NCBI GenBank assembly: GCA_964650285.1 | Contig: CAZYSP010000006.1 | Coordinates: forward strand, 1-64,000 | Source: JACPJP01 sp964650285 | GTDB taxonomy: Archaea > Nanobdellota > Nanobdellia > Woesearchaeales > GW2011-AR4 | Length of the DNA stretch: 64,000 nt | Reading direction: 5' to 3' | In this document: piece by piece, positions 1-8,675 of the stretch | Layout of the letters: each line of letters starts with the position of its first letter | How positions within the stretch are numbered: the first letter of the stretch is position 1 | Position numbers and translations under genes: made by a program | The notes under the pieces: generated by a model | The model's input: only the letters and a program-made list of their open reading frames with translations | Told to the model about the DNA's origin: nothing | Database searches by the model: none

Positions 1-2
1 TG

Positions 3-1055
3 TACAGATTTTTACTGCCGAGGCAAATGCCTCTGGTCATAGCACTATTAATCCTGACAATTTATTTTTTGCAAAGAAAAAAATATTTGTTTTTAGGCAT
101 AACCGCTTTTGCTTTTGTTTTGCTGCACAGCAGCTTTGTATTTCAATTAATTTTAATTTTGTTATATTTTGCCTTAGAAAAAATATTCTCAAAAAAACTT
201 GATTACAAAATAATAATCTATTCTTTGTCTGGAACAATCTTAGGTCTACTGATAAATCCTTATTTTCCTAATAATTTATCAATGCTTTTTGCCCAAATAT
301 TTAAGATCAATCTTTTGGCAAATTTATTCAATGTTGAATGGGAGCCATGGACATTTATCGAGTTCCTAAAAAATAATTTATTAGTTTTATTTTATTTTGG
401 AATATCATCACTTATCTTAATTAAAAACAAAAAAATTACAAAAACACAATCATTTTATTTTTCATTAGTTGTATTTTTCTTTATTTATACAATTTTATCA
501 AGGAGAATGCAGGAATACCTTGTCCCATTTTCAGTCCTGACATTTGCCTTTTTATTTGATGATTTTTCTGAAAAGTTAGACAAAAATAAATTTTTAAAAA
601 ATATTAAAATAATTAGTGTATTGCTGCTTATTATTATCGGAATTGGAAATTTTATTCTATTGAGACAAGATATAAAAAACAATGATTTCATTTATAATTA
701 TGACAATTGCGCAGAATGGATGAAAAAAAATATTCCAAAAAATTCTTTGATATTTGCAAATGCTTACGCATTTCCTTATCTGTTTTTTAAGAACTCTGAT
801 TTAAGATACACACATGGCATAGACCTTACATATTCTTACATTTATGATGCTGAAGAATTTGAAAGGTATATGAACATATTGCAGGGAACTGCAAAAGACA
901 ACACAGATTACATAGTAAAAGATTACAATCCGGATTATGTATTCTCGGGAAAAGTAAAGCAGGACATACAATTGTTTAACTACATTGTAGAGCATAAAGA
1001 AAATTACCGTGCTGTTTACGAGGATGATTGGTGCGCTGTATTAAAGGTTAAGTAG
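3..1055 (+). CDS. C-terminal part of a polytopic membrane protein, GT-C glycosyltransferase-like (cut by left edge)
   Basis: The reading frame is open to the left edge and ends at TAG 1053, so only the C-terminal ~350 residues are present. It has about seven hydrophobic segments, rich in Leu, Ile and Phe. An Arg-Gln pair (RFLLPRQM) precedes the first complete helix and a second basic motif (RRMQEYLVPF) lies before a late helix. The last ~110 residues form a soluble extramembrane domain. Multi-span proteins with such Arg-anchored helices and a soluble tail are typical of GT-C fold transferases that use lipid-linked sugars, but no catalytic Asp-containing loop is visible because the N-terminus is missing. 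The family call is therefore inference. The next gene lies 345 nt away with its own promoter. Confidence 0.5.
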   Translation, partial: YRFLLPRQMPLVIALLILTIYFLQRKKYLFLGITAFAFVLLHSSFVFQLILILLYFALEKIFSKKLDYKIIIYSLSGTILGLLINPYFPNNLSMLFAQIFKINLLANLFNVEWEPWTFIEFLKNNLLVLFYFGISSLILIKNKKITKTQSFYFSLVVFFFIYTILSRRMQEYLVPFSVLTFAFLFDDFSEKLDKNKFLKNIKIISVLLLIIIGIGNFILLRQDIKNNDFIYNYDNCAEWMKKNIPKNSLIFANAYAFPYLFFKNSDLRYTHGIDLTYSYIYDAEEFERYMNILQGTAKDNTDYIVKDYNPDYVFSGKVKQDIQLFNYIVEHKENYRAVYEDDWCAVLKVK

Positions 1056-1369
1056 ATAATGTTTTTTATTAGTTTTATTTTTAATCTTTTAATGTATTTT
1101 TTATTTATTGAAAAATTATTATTGGATTTTTATTTTTTATTGAAATAATTAATTATTGTTTTTAATGTTATTTTTATTATTGGAAAAAATTTATTATAAT
1201 TTTTATTTATTTTCATCAGCAAAACCCTGCTTAAAATTGTATTAATATGCGCCAACCTAAATATTTTTTTATTATTTTTTAATTAATATTATGGATTAAA
1301 TATGGACTAAACATGTATTAAAAATGGATTATATTTAATATTGCTAAAAATCAAGAATACTGCAAAAGA
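1056..1369. other. AT-rich intergenic region, no gene seen
   Basis: These bases are almost entirely A and T with repeated short TTTATT and AATTAT tracts. I see no ORF with a start signal, no tRNA-like fold and no long inverted repeat. The T-rich runs just after 1055 could serve as a U-tract terminator for the upstream gene. Confidence 0.5.
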
Positions 1370-1379
1370 TTTAAATATA
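1370..1379 (+). promoter_or_regulatory. TATA box of corA, leaderless arrangement
   Basis: TTTAAATATA is centred about 26 bp before the ATG at 1401. In archaea the TATA box centre lies about 26-27 bp before the transcription start, so the mRNA should begin at or next to the ATG. No Shine-Dalgarno sequence is present between box and start. Confidence 0.6.
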
Positions 1380-1400
1380 CTAAATTAAATTTTATATTAG

Positions 1401-2363
1401 ATGCTTAGGGTTTATAAAGTTCAAAAAGGAGGTGTAAAATCTGGTTCTTTAAATGACTTGAGTAGTTCCTCAATCTGCTGGGCTGACTGCACTAACCCCA
1501 CAAAAAAAGAATTAAAGGATATATCTGAAAAAGCCAAAATACCGTTAAACGAGCTGAAAAGTGTTCTGGATGAGGATGAAAGGCCTAAAGTTTCTGATGT
1601 TGAAAAATATTCTCTCATAATTGTAAGGACGCCCTGGATAAAAGATGATGACATTCTGACAACACCATTATCCATATTTATTTCAAAAGACAAGAATAAT
1701 ATAATTACTATTACACTAAAAGAGACTCATGCTATTCGTAAAATAAAGAAACTGATTGATACAAAAAAAATTGACTTATATAGTATGGGGATGAGTTTTT
1801 TCACTTACAAGCTTCTTGATGAGGTTTTAGATGCATATTTTTTTGTATTGGATACATTAGAGGAGAGAATAGATTTAATAGAAGACCATGTTATTGAAAA
1901 GCCCGATAAAATATCTGTCAGGAACATTTTTTCTGTAAAAAAGACACTTATCTATTTCCACAAGGCACTCACAGCTAACAGGGAAGTCATATCCTCAATA
2001 GAAAAAGAATATGTCACCAACATAGACAAGAAAAATATCAAAAGATTTAGGGCTTTATACAATGATGTAACACAGTTGATTGATACAGAAGGCACTTACA
2101 GGGATATTTTGACTGGAACATTAGATGTTTACCTAAGTTCTGTATCCAATAACCTAAACAAGGTCATGAAAACACTGACAATTGGAGCTTCTTTTATTTT
2201 GATACCAACTTTAATCTCTGGAATTTATGGAATGAACTTCCAATATGTACCGGAAATGCATACTGCTCTTGGTCAAAGATTTGGTTATTATTTTGCTTTG
2301 GGATTCATGGTACTTTCTGTAGTTGTATCTTATTTATTCTTCAAGAAAAAAGGATGGCTGTAA
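1401..2363 (+). CDS. corA: CorA-family divalent cation (Mg2+/Co2+) channel
   Basis: At 320 residues this is normal length for CorA. The N-terminal two thirds form the soluble regulatory domain with a long charged helical stretch (about residues 140-240). Two membrane helices lie at the C-terminus (about 258-280 and 292-312). The signature YGMN, the selectivity motif of the pore, sits between them and is followed by a short acidic loop and a second helix ending in basic residues, as usual. CorA works as a homopentamer in the cytoplasmic membrane and lets Mg2+ in. The gene stands alone, transcribed towards the minus-strand MoxR operon, whose last gene ends 2 nt from its stop. The ATG is chosen because of the TATA box 26 bp upstream. 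Confidence 0.93.
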   Translation: MLRVYKVQKGGVKSGSLNDLSSSSICWADCTNPTKKELKDISEKAKIPLNELKSVLDEDERPKVSDVEKYSLIIVRTPWIKDDDILTTPLSIFISKDKNNIITITLKETHAIRKIKKLIDTKKIDLYSMGMSFFTYKLLDEVLDAYFFVLDTLEERIDLIEDHVIEKPDKISVRNIFSVKKTLIYFHKALTANREVISSIEKEYVTNIDKKNIKRFRALYNDVTQLIDTEGTYRDILTGTLDVYLSSVSNNLNKVMKTLTIGASFILIPTLISGIYGMNFQYVPEMHTALGQRFGYYFALGFMVLSVVVSYLFFKKKGWL

Positions 2364-2365
2364 AA

Positions 2366-3214
2366 TTATTCCAAAACCCTATAGAAAGCGTCAAACACTG
2401 GAGTATCAGTAGTTATCTGAAAAAAATGTATTCCTAATTTATTGCATGTCTCTTCTATTTTTGCCGAATGCTCATCAAGCGTCTGCTGGTAGTCTACCCT
2501 CAATCTTGGGCTTATGTATGTCCTCAGTTTATTTTGCGTCTCGCTGTCAATCAGCTTGAAATCACCGCTGTACTTTAAGTCCTTTTCAATAGGATCCAGA
2601 ACCTGTATGACTTTTATTTCATGGTCTCCCAAAGTATACAAGGCTTCTGTAACCTCTTTAATATCCATTAGAAAATCAGACACCAGTACAAGCAATGACC
2701 TGCTGCCTATAACTTTTTTATATTGCATCATTGCGTCCAATAATTTAGAATGGCCTTTTGTTTTTATTCCATTCAGATGAAAAACCATGCTTGCTAATTG
2801 AGACATTCCTCGTCGAGGCTGGAATACATCAAGCCCTTCACCAAATGTAGAAAACTGGAATTTCTCATTATTCCTCATAGCCAAGTAACCAAAACCAACC
2901 CCTATCATAGCGGCATAATCAAACTTGCTTATTGGCTTCCCAAAACCCATTGATGCGCTGGAATCCATAATGATATGTGCAGTTAAGTTCCTTTCTTCCT
3001 CAAAAGTCTTTATGTACAAATCATCTGTTCTTGCAAACACCTTCCAGTCAATGAGCCTTATATCCTCTCCTGGAGAATAAATCCTATGATCCTTAAATGT
3101 CAAACCTCGCCCAGTTGCAATAGATTTTCTTGGCCCGACGTAATTGGATGTAACCCTTTTCTTAACAACAAGATGAAACCTGTCCAGCTGGTCAAGAAAA
3201 TCAGTGTTAATCAT
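2366..3214 (-). CDS. DUF58 domain protein of the MoxR/vWA operon
   Basis: The 282-residue protein has the DUF58 hallmark: a YSPGEDIRLIDW segment at about residues 46-57, then a vWA-like fold beginning with DSSASMG near residue 88, which resembles a MIDAS DxSxS metal site. No membrane helix is seen. DUF58 proteins are nearly always encoded next to MoxR AAA ATPases and membrane vWA proteins. The system is thought to act as an ATP-driven chaperone or metal-insertion assembly at the membrane, with roles in stress tolerance or complex maturation, but the substrate is unknown. The gene begins 10 nt after moxR and closes the operon. Confidence 0.88.
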   Translation of the reverse strand: MINTDFLDQLDRFHLVVKKRVTSNYVGPRKSIATGRGLTFKDHRIYSPGEDIRLIDWKVFARTDDLYIKTFEEERNLTAHIIMDSSASMGFGKPISKFDYAAMIGVGFGYLAMRNNEKFQFSTFGEGLDVFQPRRGMSQLASMVFHLNGIKTKGHSKLLDAMMQYKKVIGSRSLLVLVSDFLMDIKEVTEALYTLGDHEIKVIQVLDPIEKDLKYSGDFKLIDSETQNKLRTYISPRLRVDYQQTLDEHSAKIEETCNKLGIHFFQITTDTPVFDAFYRVLE

Positions 3215-3224
3215 TTTTTAATTG

Positions 3225-4160
3225 CTACTTAACTTTATCCAAAATATGCTTAATGGCATCATCAGTTGTCATTCCTTTTCTCTCTGCCTCAAAATTTAAA
3301 ATTACGCGATGCCTCAAGATAGGATATGCCATCTCATTGATGTCCTCACTGCTTACATGATTCCTGCCCCTGATTAATGCACGCGCTTTTGACGCTAACA
3401 ATATTCCAATAGATGCTCTTGGAGAAGCTCCATAATTAATAACATCCTTGTTCGTTCTCGTTGCAGCTATTATTTTTATAGCCCTGGTTTTTATGTCATT
3501 TGCAATAGGAACTTGTCTTGTTAATGTTTGTAAACTAAGCAAATGGTTTTTGTTGAGTAAAGTTTTCAACTTAGGTTCTCTTAAGACAGAAGCATACTTA
3601 TCTGTAATTTCTTTCTCTTCTTCAAAAGAAGGATAGCCTACTTTTATTTTTAACAAAAACCTGTCTGCCTGTGCTTCTGGCAATGGATATGTACCTTCCT
3701 GTTCAATTGGATTTTGTGTGGCTAAAACAAAGAAAGGCAAATCAAGTTTAAATGTATTGTTGCCAACAGTAACCTGTTTCTCCTGCATTGCCTCAAGCAA
3801 AGCGCTTTGTGTTTTGGGTGTTGCCCTGTTGATTTCATCTGCCAATACAATATTAGCAAAAATAGGACCTGGCTGGAACTTAAAAGTTCTTTTGCCGGAA
3901 GTCTCCTCTATTATATATGTCCCTGTTATGTCAGAAGGCATTAAATCAGGTGTACTTTGTATCCTGCTGAACTTAAGGTTCATTAAATCTGCCAGTGTCC
4001 TTACAGCTAATGTCTTTGCCAGGCCTGGATATCCTTCCAGCAATGCATTTGCATCGCATAAATTAGCTATCAGAATCTGCTCAACAACATCAGTCTGCCC
4101 GACAACAACCTTTCCAATTTCTTTAAAGACAGCATCAAAAATATGCTTATAGTTTTTCAT
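3225..4160 (-). CDS. moxR: MoxR-family AAA+ ATPase
   Basis: At 311 residues it matches the MoxR length. Walker A is seen as EGYPGLAKT (about residues 38-46), Walker B as LADEIN near residue 107, and a sensor-1 region as LATQNP near 147. The C-terminal helical lid has the expected PRASIGI segment. MoxR ATPases form hexameric rings and remodel or load partners that carry vWA domains, here probably the adjacent DUF58 protein and the two membrane vWA proteins of the same operon. The start is fixed by an AGAGGTG ribosome site 7 nt before the ATG, showing translation from a polycistronic message rather than a leaderless one. Confidence 0.92.
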   Translation of the reverse strand: MKNYKHIFDAVFKEIGKVVVGQTDVVEQILIANLCDANALLEGYPGLAKTLAVRTLADLMNLKFSRIQSTPDLMPSDITGTYIIEETSGKRTFKFQPGPIFANIVLADEINRATPKTQSALLEAMQEKQVTVGNNTFKLDLPFFVLATQNPIEQEGTYPLPEAQADRFLLKIKVGYPSFEEEKEITDKYASVLREPKLKTLLNKNHLLSLQTLTRQVPIANDIKTRAIKIIAATRTNKDVINYGASPRASIGILLASKARALIRGRNHVSSEDINEMAYPILRHRVILNFEAERKGMTTDDAIKHILDKVK

Positions 4161-4187
4161 AATAGTACACCTCTTTTTTAATAGTAT

Positions 4188-4418
4188 TTAATATTTTTTA
4201 TTATTTAATCTTAAAAAAGCTTCTTCAACTTCTTGACTATTCCAACCAGCTTTAATTAAAGCATTTCTTATCTGCTCTTTGCTGTAACCTCTTTTTAAAT
4301 TAGTTGTTATATATTTTCTTAGTTCTGATAATATTTCTTCCCTATGGGTTTTATTTAAATTTTTTTGATCTTTTAGTCTGCTGAATTCAATATAGCCATG
4401 AAATTTATGATACTTCAA
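4188..4418 (-). CDS. Small UBA-like helical protein
   Basis: This 76-residue protein has a compact three-helix motif at about residues 27-70: a Gly-Tyr-Ser turn (RGYSKEQI), then a second GW turn (KAGWNSQEV). This spacing resembles UBA/CUE-type helical bundles. A clearly similar motif (QRGMSNDQI then RQGYNSSQI) occurs near the N-terminus of the protein at 25075-25710. The only start is TTG at 4418; a TATA-like ATATATAATT lies about 23 bp before it, so it may have its own leaderless promoter inside the operon. I do not know its function. It lies between moxR and the DUF2080 gene and may bind a partner of the vWA system. Confidence 0.55.
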   Translation of the reverse strand: MKYHKFHGYIEFSRLKDQKNLNKTHREEILSELRKYITTNLKRGYSKEQIRNALIKAGWNSQEVEEAFLRLNNKKY

Positions 4419-4429
4419 TTAAAAGAAAC

Positions 4430-4478
4430 CCCAAAATTATATATAGGTCAAAAAAAGATATGAAATATAATTTTAGGG
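4430..4478. repeat. Imperfect inverted repeat in operon gap
   Basis: CCCCAAAATTATAT and its near complement ATATAATTTTAGGG flank about 20 bp, with a single mismatch (G versus A) in a 14-bp arm. The repeat contains the TATA-like box of the UBA-like gene. It lies just downstream of the DUF2080 gene, so it may be a terminator or a boundary of an inserted segment. Confidence 0.4.
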
Positions 4479-4488
4479 ACCCCTCTAA

Positions 4489-4770
4489 TTAAACAGTAAA
4501 ACAAAAACTTAGCTTGTCCACTAATTCCTTTTTCTTCTTCTTTGATACATTCTCAAAGTTCATTATCTTTTCTTCCTCTTCCGTTAGTTCTTCTTCTTTG
4601 TTTTTCATTTTCTCCTCCACTATCACTACTACTTTCTTACCTATAAACTTTTTGTAAAACTTGATAACAGCTCCATTACCTGATTTTACAACACTGCTGC
4701 AATAAACTCCATCTGGCTCAACTTCTATGATGTCATTTATCACTATCTTTACTGGTTTTTTTCTGCTCAT
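4489..4770 (-). CDS. DUF2080-like transposon-associated small protein
   Basis: The 93-residue protein has the small beta-rich core of DUF2080 proteins: a KSGNGAVIKFYKKFIGKKV segment at about residues 29-47, followed by a Glu/Lys-rich tail. DUF2080 proteins accompany archaeal insertion-sequence transposases and look like AbrB-type DNA-binding modules. A strong GGAGGTAA site lies directly before the ATG. No transposase is next to it, and it splits an otherwise coherent vWA/MoxR operon, so it may be a leftover of an IS or a domesticated regulator. The family call rests on one motif and could be wrong; a simple DNA-binding protein is the alternative. Confidence 0.55.
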   Translation of the reverse strand: MSRKKPVKIVINDIIEVEPDGVYCSSVVKSGNGAVIKFYKKFIGKKVVVIVEEKMKNKEEELTEEEEKIMNFENVSKKKKKELVDKLSFCFTV

Positions 4771-4790
4771 TTTATTACCTCCAGGTTAGA

Positions 4791-4905
4791 TTACCAACCT
4801 AATACTTTAAACTGTTTCTCTGTTTTTTGTGGTTTTGGGGTTGCCTGGATTAACTCATGGGTTTGCTGCATCTTGCTCATAGCATCTAAGGTTATTTTCA
4901 AACAT
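4791..4905 (-). pseudogene. Possible C-terminal gene remnant before DUF2080
   Basis: Between the stop of the upstream membrane protein and the DUF2080 gene, one minus-strand frame encodes a protein-like tail (MQQTHELIQATPKPQKTEKQ, ending in Trp then TAA). It has no start of its own except codons overlapping the upstream gene in another frame. It could be the severed end of a gene lost when the DUF2080 segment arrived. It could equally be chance coding potential. Confidence 0.22.
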
Positions 4906-5682
4906 TTACCCACCAGCAAGCTTATCAAAATACTTCTTGACCAGCTCCTGCTGCTCTTCTGGGATTTTTTCCTCAAAAGCTGAGGACTGCTCGACATTAA
5001 CTTCACTTGGAAAAATCTCATTAAATTGTTTCTGATCAATATCCCCTTCTTCACGCACATTAACCTCATAATTTACAGGTTTTATCTTTATATCAATCTG
5101 TTCATCGCCTAACACAGCTAGCTTGCTCTCTCCATAAATATCTTCACTCTCATTAATTTCTCCAAGAGGCATATTGTCTGCGCGCCTTGGATTAAGATTT
5201 TCCAGCATATCCGGAACATTGCTGAGGAACTTGTTTAAATCGACAATGTAAAGATTAAGTGTTGTTGCAAGAACAATTGCAAAAGACAGGAAAATTGCAG
5301 TAAAAATTTTGTAAGACACTCTTCTTGTCTGAATAAAAGAGCTTAATCCCACGTGCTTTAAATCATGCACAACTTCTTCTTTCAGCTCGTTGACAACAGG
5401 ATTTTCTTTGTTAACATTGTCTGCAGCAGTCCTTAGTTTTTCCTTAAGAGGCTCGTATTTGCCCTCTACAATTTTTCTTTTGTCCCTTTTGGAATTTGCA
5501 TACAACATCATCGCAAAATAAATTGCTGCAGGTATTAAAGCCAATATGGGATAAAGGTTTACTAATGACAGCAAAAAATAAACAGCTAGGAAAAATATTA
5601 CTGCATTTAATATACTCTCAAAAATAATCAAAAAGTTCAGTGTCTTGTTGATTTCCTTAATTACTTTAATGAAGTTTTTCAT
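4906..5682 (-). CDS. Membrane protein of the vWA/MoxR operon, unknown function
   Basis: The 258-residue protein has two adjacent helices at about residues 17-65, a cytoplasmic charged stretch, a third helix at about 130-150, and a long acidic C-terminal domain of about 100 residues. That domain ends in GG after an EEQQELVKKYFDKL helix. I do not recognise a named family. Its fixed place between the coiled-coil anchor and moxR in a single transcription unit suggests a membrane scaffold for the MoxR/DUF58/vWA machine. Membrane proteins of similar size accompany MoxR-DUF58 clusters in other archaea, but I cannot check homology here. It starts 43 nt after the upstream gene. Confidence 0.6.
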   Translation of the reverse strand: MKNFIKVIKEINKTLNFLIIFESILNAVIFFLAVYFLLSLVNLYPILALIPAAIYFAMMLYANSKRDKRKIVEGKYEPLKEKLRTAADNVNKENPVVNELKEEVVHDLKHVGLSSFIQTRRVSYKIFTAIFLSFAIVLATTLNLYIVDLNKFLSNVPDMLENLNPRRADNMPLGEINESEDIYGESKLAVLGDEQIDIKIKPVNYEVNVREEGDIDQKQFNEIFPSEVNVEQSSAFEEKIPEEQQELVKKYFDKLAGG

Positions 5683-5725
5683 CTTCTAAATTTGTCCCGT
5701 AATGTTTTTTTATGAAAATAAATAT

Positions 5726-6217
5726 TTAATCACACTCCGAATCAGATTCTCCTTCTGCTAACTTACCACATAACCTAGCAATATCATCTTTCAGATTGTT
5801 AACACGTGATTTTAATGAACTTATTTCACTATTAGCAGCAACTAAACTTGTTTGCACTTGTGATAATAAGTTTTTAGTTAGATCCAACTCTGACTTTTTT
5901 TCTGCCAACTGGACTTTTGTGCTGGTGATCTCTGAGTGCAAAACTATATTCTCATCACTGACTTCTTTGTATCTTTCATCCAGGGTTTGTTTGTCCTGCT
6001 CTGCCTTTACCCTTAAGCTGTATGTTTCATTTAACTCCTGCCTTTTGACTCCCAGCTCCGTTGTTACTTGGCTTAACTGCTCTAATTTCTCTTTGTATTC
6101 CAATGAAACATCCTTAAATGCATTCTGGTAATAAACACTAAAGCCGCTAAACAAAAGTATAGATACAACTATCAAAATCAGCAATCCAATATTTACATCC
6201 CTTTTCATAAATGCCAT
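5726..6217 (-). CDS. Membrane-anchored coiled-coil protein
   Basis: One N-terminal membrane helix (about residues 9-29) is followed by an almost unbroken coiled coil from about residue 35 to 150. The coil has heptad Leu/Val and many Glu, Lys and Gln residues. It ends in a short Cys-containing acidic tail (a Cys near residue 149 and a C-terminal CD). The length is 163 residues. No catalytic motif is seen. It lies between the second vWA protein and the DUF-type membrane protein, so it may space or oligomerise the complex on the outer face of the membrane. The topology is inference from the single helix and following charge. Confidence 0.6.
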   Translation of the reverse strand: MAFMKRDVNIGLLILIVVSILLFSGFSVYYQNAFKDVSLEYKEKLEQLSQVTTELGVKRQELNETYSLRVKAEQDKQTLDERYKEVSDENIVLHSEITSTKVQLAEKKSELDLTKNLLSQVQTSLVAANSEISSLKSRVNNLKDDIARLCGKLAEGESDSECD

Positions 6218-6246
6218 TTCAACCTACCTCGTTTTTTGTTTGAATT

Positions 6247-8655
6247 TCACCTATAGCTTTTATTCTCCCACAGCCTCCTTAAACCTATTTCCCCTAAAAA
6301 CAAAATTAACGCAATAACCAAAAATGGCCATTTAAATTCTGTTGTGTCTATCTTTTTCCTTTTTGATTTCTCTTTTACAAATTCCAATATGCTGTCAATA
6401 TCATCCTTGTCAAAAACCTTGCCTTGTGTCTGCTCAACAAGCTCTATAAACTCCTGGTTGACTCCTAAATCTTTAAACTCATCCTTATAGTTGACAGCAA
6501 CATCAGCCCCCAGAAAATTGTAATATCCTGTTCTTTCTGGATTGAATTTTGCACTGTAGAAGTTAACATCAGATTTTGCAAAATTAAGTTTTTCATGCTG
6601 CGGCAAAGTATCTGAAACCACATTCACAAACATAGTTCCATCAAGTGATGTATCTTTAATGCTGACATCAAAATTCTTTTTTCTTGCCAAATCACCTATA
6701 ACCCAATTTATTGTTTTTGTCAAAATTTTTGAGTTTTCATTGCTTAAAAACTCTCCAGCCCATTTGCTCCCGTCATCAGTTGCAAAGCTGACAACCCTTC
6801 CCAGGCCAAAGCGCCATGCAACCATTATTGGAATATTTTTGTTTGTTGTAATCAGCATTCTCGAAGCTGGTTTTGGTATGACATAATTATAGCCGCTTAC
6901 AACGACATCTAATGTCTGGTTAAATGTTATGAAATGTGTTGTATCCAATAAAACCAGTTTGTTAAGATAGTCAGTATCATCTTTGCTTCCCGGCTCCCCA
7001 AAAATTATCTTTAATTTATTTGAAGCATCAACAGGAAAATAGATACCCTCTCCCAAAGTTGCAACATGGGTAAGAAAATCATCGTTTCTTCTGTCTCCTA
7101 CTCCGGCAACATAAACCTTCATGCCCCGTGCAGCTGCCTGTCTTGCACTTTCAAGGGTGTTATCCATTAGCTTATTGTAGGTTGTCTTTCCATCTGTAAT
7201 CAGTATTATGTTCTTGCCTCCGGAAACAGACCTAAGCATTTTGTTTGCAGCATCTATGCCCAGATTAAAAAAAGACTGTCCGTCAAAAACCAGCCTGGAA
7301 ATCTTATCTACTACCTCTTCTTTATGCTCGCTTAAAGGCTTTATGTCAGCAACCTTGTAAGGTACTGTATTGAATGCTATTACCCCTACATTATTTTTCT
7401 TATCAAGGCTGTCTATAATGCTTACTGCCTGTGCTTTTTCAATATTGACATACTCAGCTGTTCCATGCGAGATATCAATAACAATAACAATATACACATC
7501 GCTTTTTTCTGACTCCTCACCCGCTCCTGTTTTAATAGGCAGCAAGGTCTCTATAAAAGTCCCTTTATATGCACCCCGGTCATAAGAGTTCTCACCTCCA
7601 ATAACAAACAAACCGTTACCATCAGAAACATAATCGCTTAAGGAACTCATATATGGCAAAAATTTATTTGCCGAAATATCATTTAAAATAACTGCCATAT
7701 AGCTACTTAAGTCATTTGGCACAGTGCTTACAGTTGTTAAGTCATAAATTTCTTCCAGCTCACTTATCAGAGCTGAGCTTTTTTCTGAAACAAATAAAAC
7801 CCTCGGCCTTGGAACAACTTTAACTGTCTTATAATATTTATTATTCTGCTTAAAATAATCTTCACTGCCGACATCCAGAAGCTCAGCAGTGATCTTATGG
7901 TAGCCATCTGAAAGTTTTTTATTAAAGGTAAATGCATTGCTTTCATCACCGGTTCTTGCAATCACAATCTCATCATCAAACTTGACTTCTAAAGTATAAG
8001 GTACATTTTCTCCAACATTATCTACAGTGACAACAAAATCCTCCCGTGTATCCCTTATAGCTTCACTTGGTCCTGTGATTTCTACACCAACATCACTTCT
8101 TACAGGCTCCATGCTTACCGTACTTACAGTTGCATTTAACGAAGATGCCAACAGCATTGTATCTCCCAGAAGCCTTCCATCATTATTATTTCCATCAGTT
8201 ATAACCAGAACATTCTCATCTCTCTCTATATTGTTTAAAATTCCATCCCCTATTGCAGATGTATCACCAACCGCAATGTGCCTTATAGACACAGGGATCT
8301 TGTTCTTTAATTTACCAGCCAGTTCTTTTTCAATACCGCTTTCAAATAAATTAAGGGATGTTGAATTATCCACTAAAATAGTAATTCTTGGATTGCCTTT
8401 TACAGTTCTTGTTTCCAATAAAAACGGACTTGCAATACTAATAAGCACTAATGCAATAATCGAGGCTCTTATTAAAAAGAAGATAGTTCTCTGGTCCTTT
8501 TTCTCTCTTACATAGCTTGCCTGCTCGGATTTGTTAAAAAAATTTATGAAATTTCTTTTTATTACAAAATACAGCACTATTATCACAGGTATAATCAGCA
8601 GAGCCATGTAAGAATACCTTAAACAAAACTTAGATATGCAGAATACACTGCTCAA
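6247..8655 (-). CDS. Large BatA-like membrane protein with two vWA domains
   Basis: The 802-residue protein has an N-terminal membrane hairpin (about residues 17-33 and 60-80) like BatA proteins. A first vWA-like domain (VDNST near residue 103) follows, then Ig-like segments, then a second vWA domain with a modified MIDAS (VIDISHG near 405) and a SFFNLG segment. A glutamine-amidotransferase-like stretch and one C-terminal helix complete it. Such proteins are the membrane partners of MoxR/DUF58. Translation appears to start at TTG 8655; the first ATG (8607) would cut into the first conserved helix. A GAGGTGAT site lies 28 nt upstream, farther than normal, so the exact start is uncertain. It follows the first BatA-like gene by 20 nt. 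Confidence 0.8.
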   Translation of the reverse strand: MSSVFCISKFCLRYSYMALLIIPVIIVLYFVIKRNFINFFNKSEQASYVREKKDQRTIFFLIRASIIALVLISIASPFLLETRTVKGNPRITILVDNSTSLNLFESGIEKELAGKLKNKIPVSIRHIAVGDTSAIGDGILNNIERDENVLVITDGNNNDGRLLGDTMLLASSLNATVSTVSMEPVRSDVGVEITGPSEAIRDTREDFVVTVDNVGENVPYTLEVKFDDEIVIARTGDESNAFTFNKKLSDGYHKITAELLDVGSEDYFKQNNKYYKTVKVVPRPRVLFVSEKSSALISELEEIYDLTTVSTVPNDLSSYMAVILNDISANKFLPYMSSLSDYVSDGNGLFVIGGENSYDRGAYKGTFIETLLPIKTGAGEESEKSDVYIVIVIDISHGTAEYVNIEKAQAVSIIDSLDKKNNVGVIAFNTVPYKVADIKPLSEHKEEVVDKISRLVFDGQSFFNLGIDAANKMLRSVSGGKNIILITDGKTTYNKLMDNTLESARQAAARGMKVYVAGVGDRRNDDFLTHVATLGEGIYFPVDASNKLKIIFGEPGSKDDTDYLNKLVLLDTTHFITFNQTLDVVVSGYNYVIPKPASRMLITTNKNIPIMVAWRFGLGRVVSFATDDGSKWAGEFLSNENSKILTKTINWVIGDLARKKNFDVSIKDTSLDGTMFVNVVSDTLPQHEKLNFAKSDVNFYSAKFNPERTGYYNFLGADVAVNYKDEFKDLGVNQEFIELVEQTQGKVFDKDDIDSILEFVKEKSKRKKIDTTEFKWPFLVIALILFLGEIGLRRLWENKSYR

Positions 8656-8675
8656 ATCCGGAAAAATGAACGCTA

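Noticed and set aside
4489..4770. Complete insertion sequence around the DUF2080-like gene
   Set aside because: No transposase, no clear terminal repeats on both sides and no target duplication were found.
4791..5069. Long ORF overlapping the end of the vWA-operon membrane protein
   Set aside because: Most of it is an alternative frame of the membrane protein. Only the last ~115 nt lie outside, and these I list as a weak remnant.
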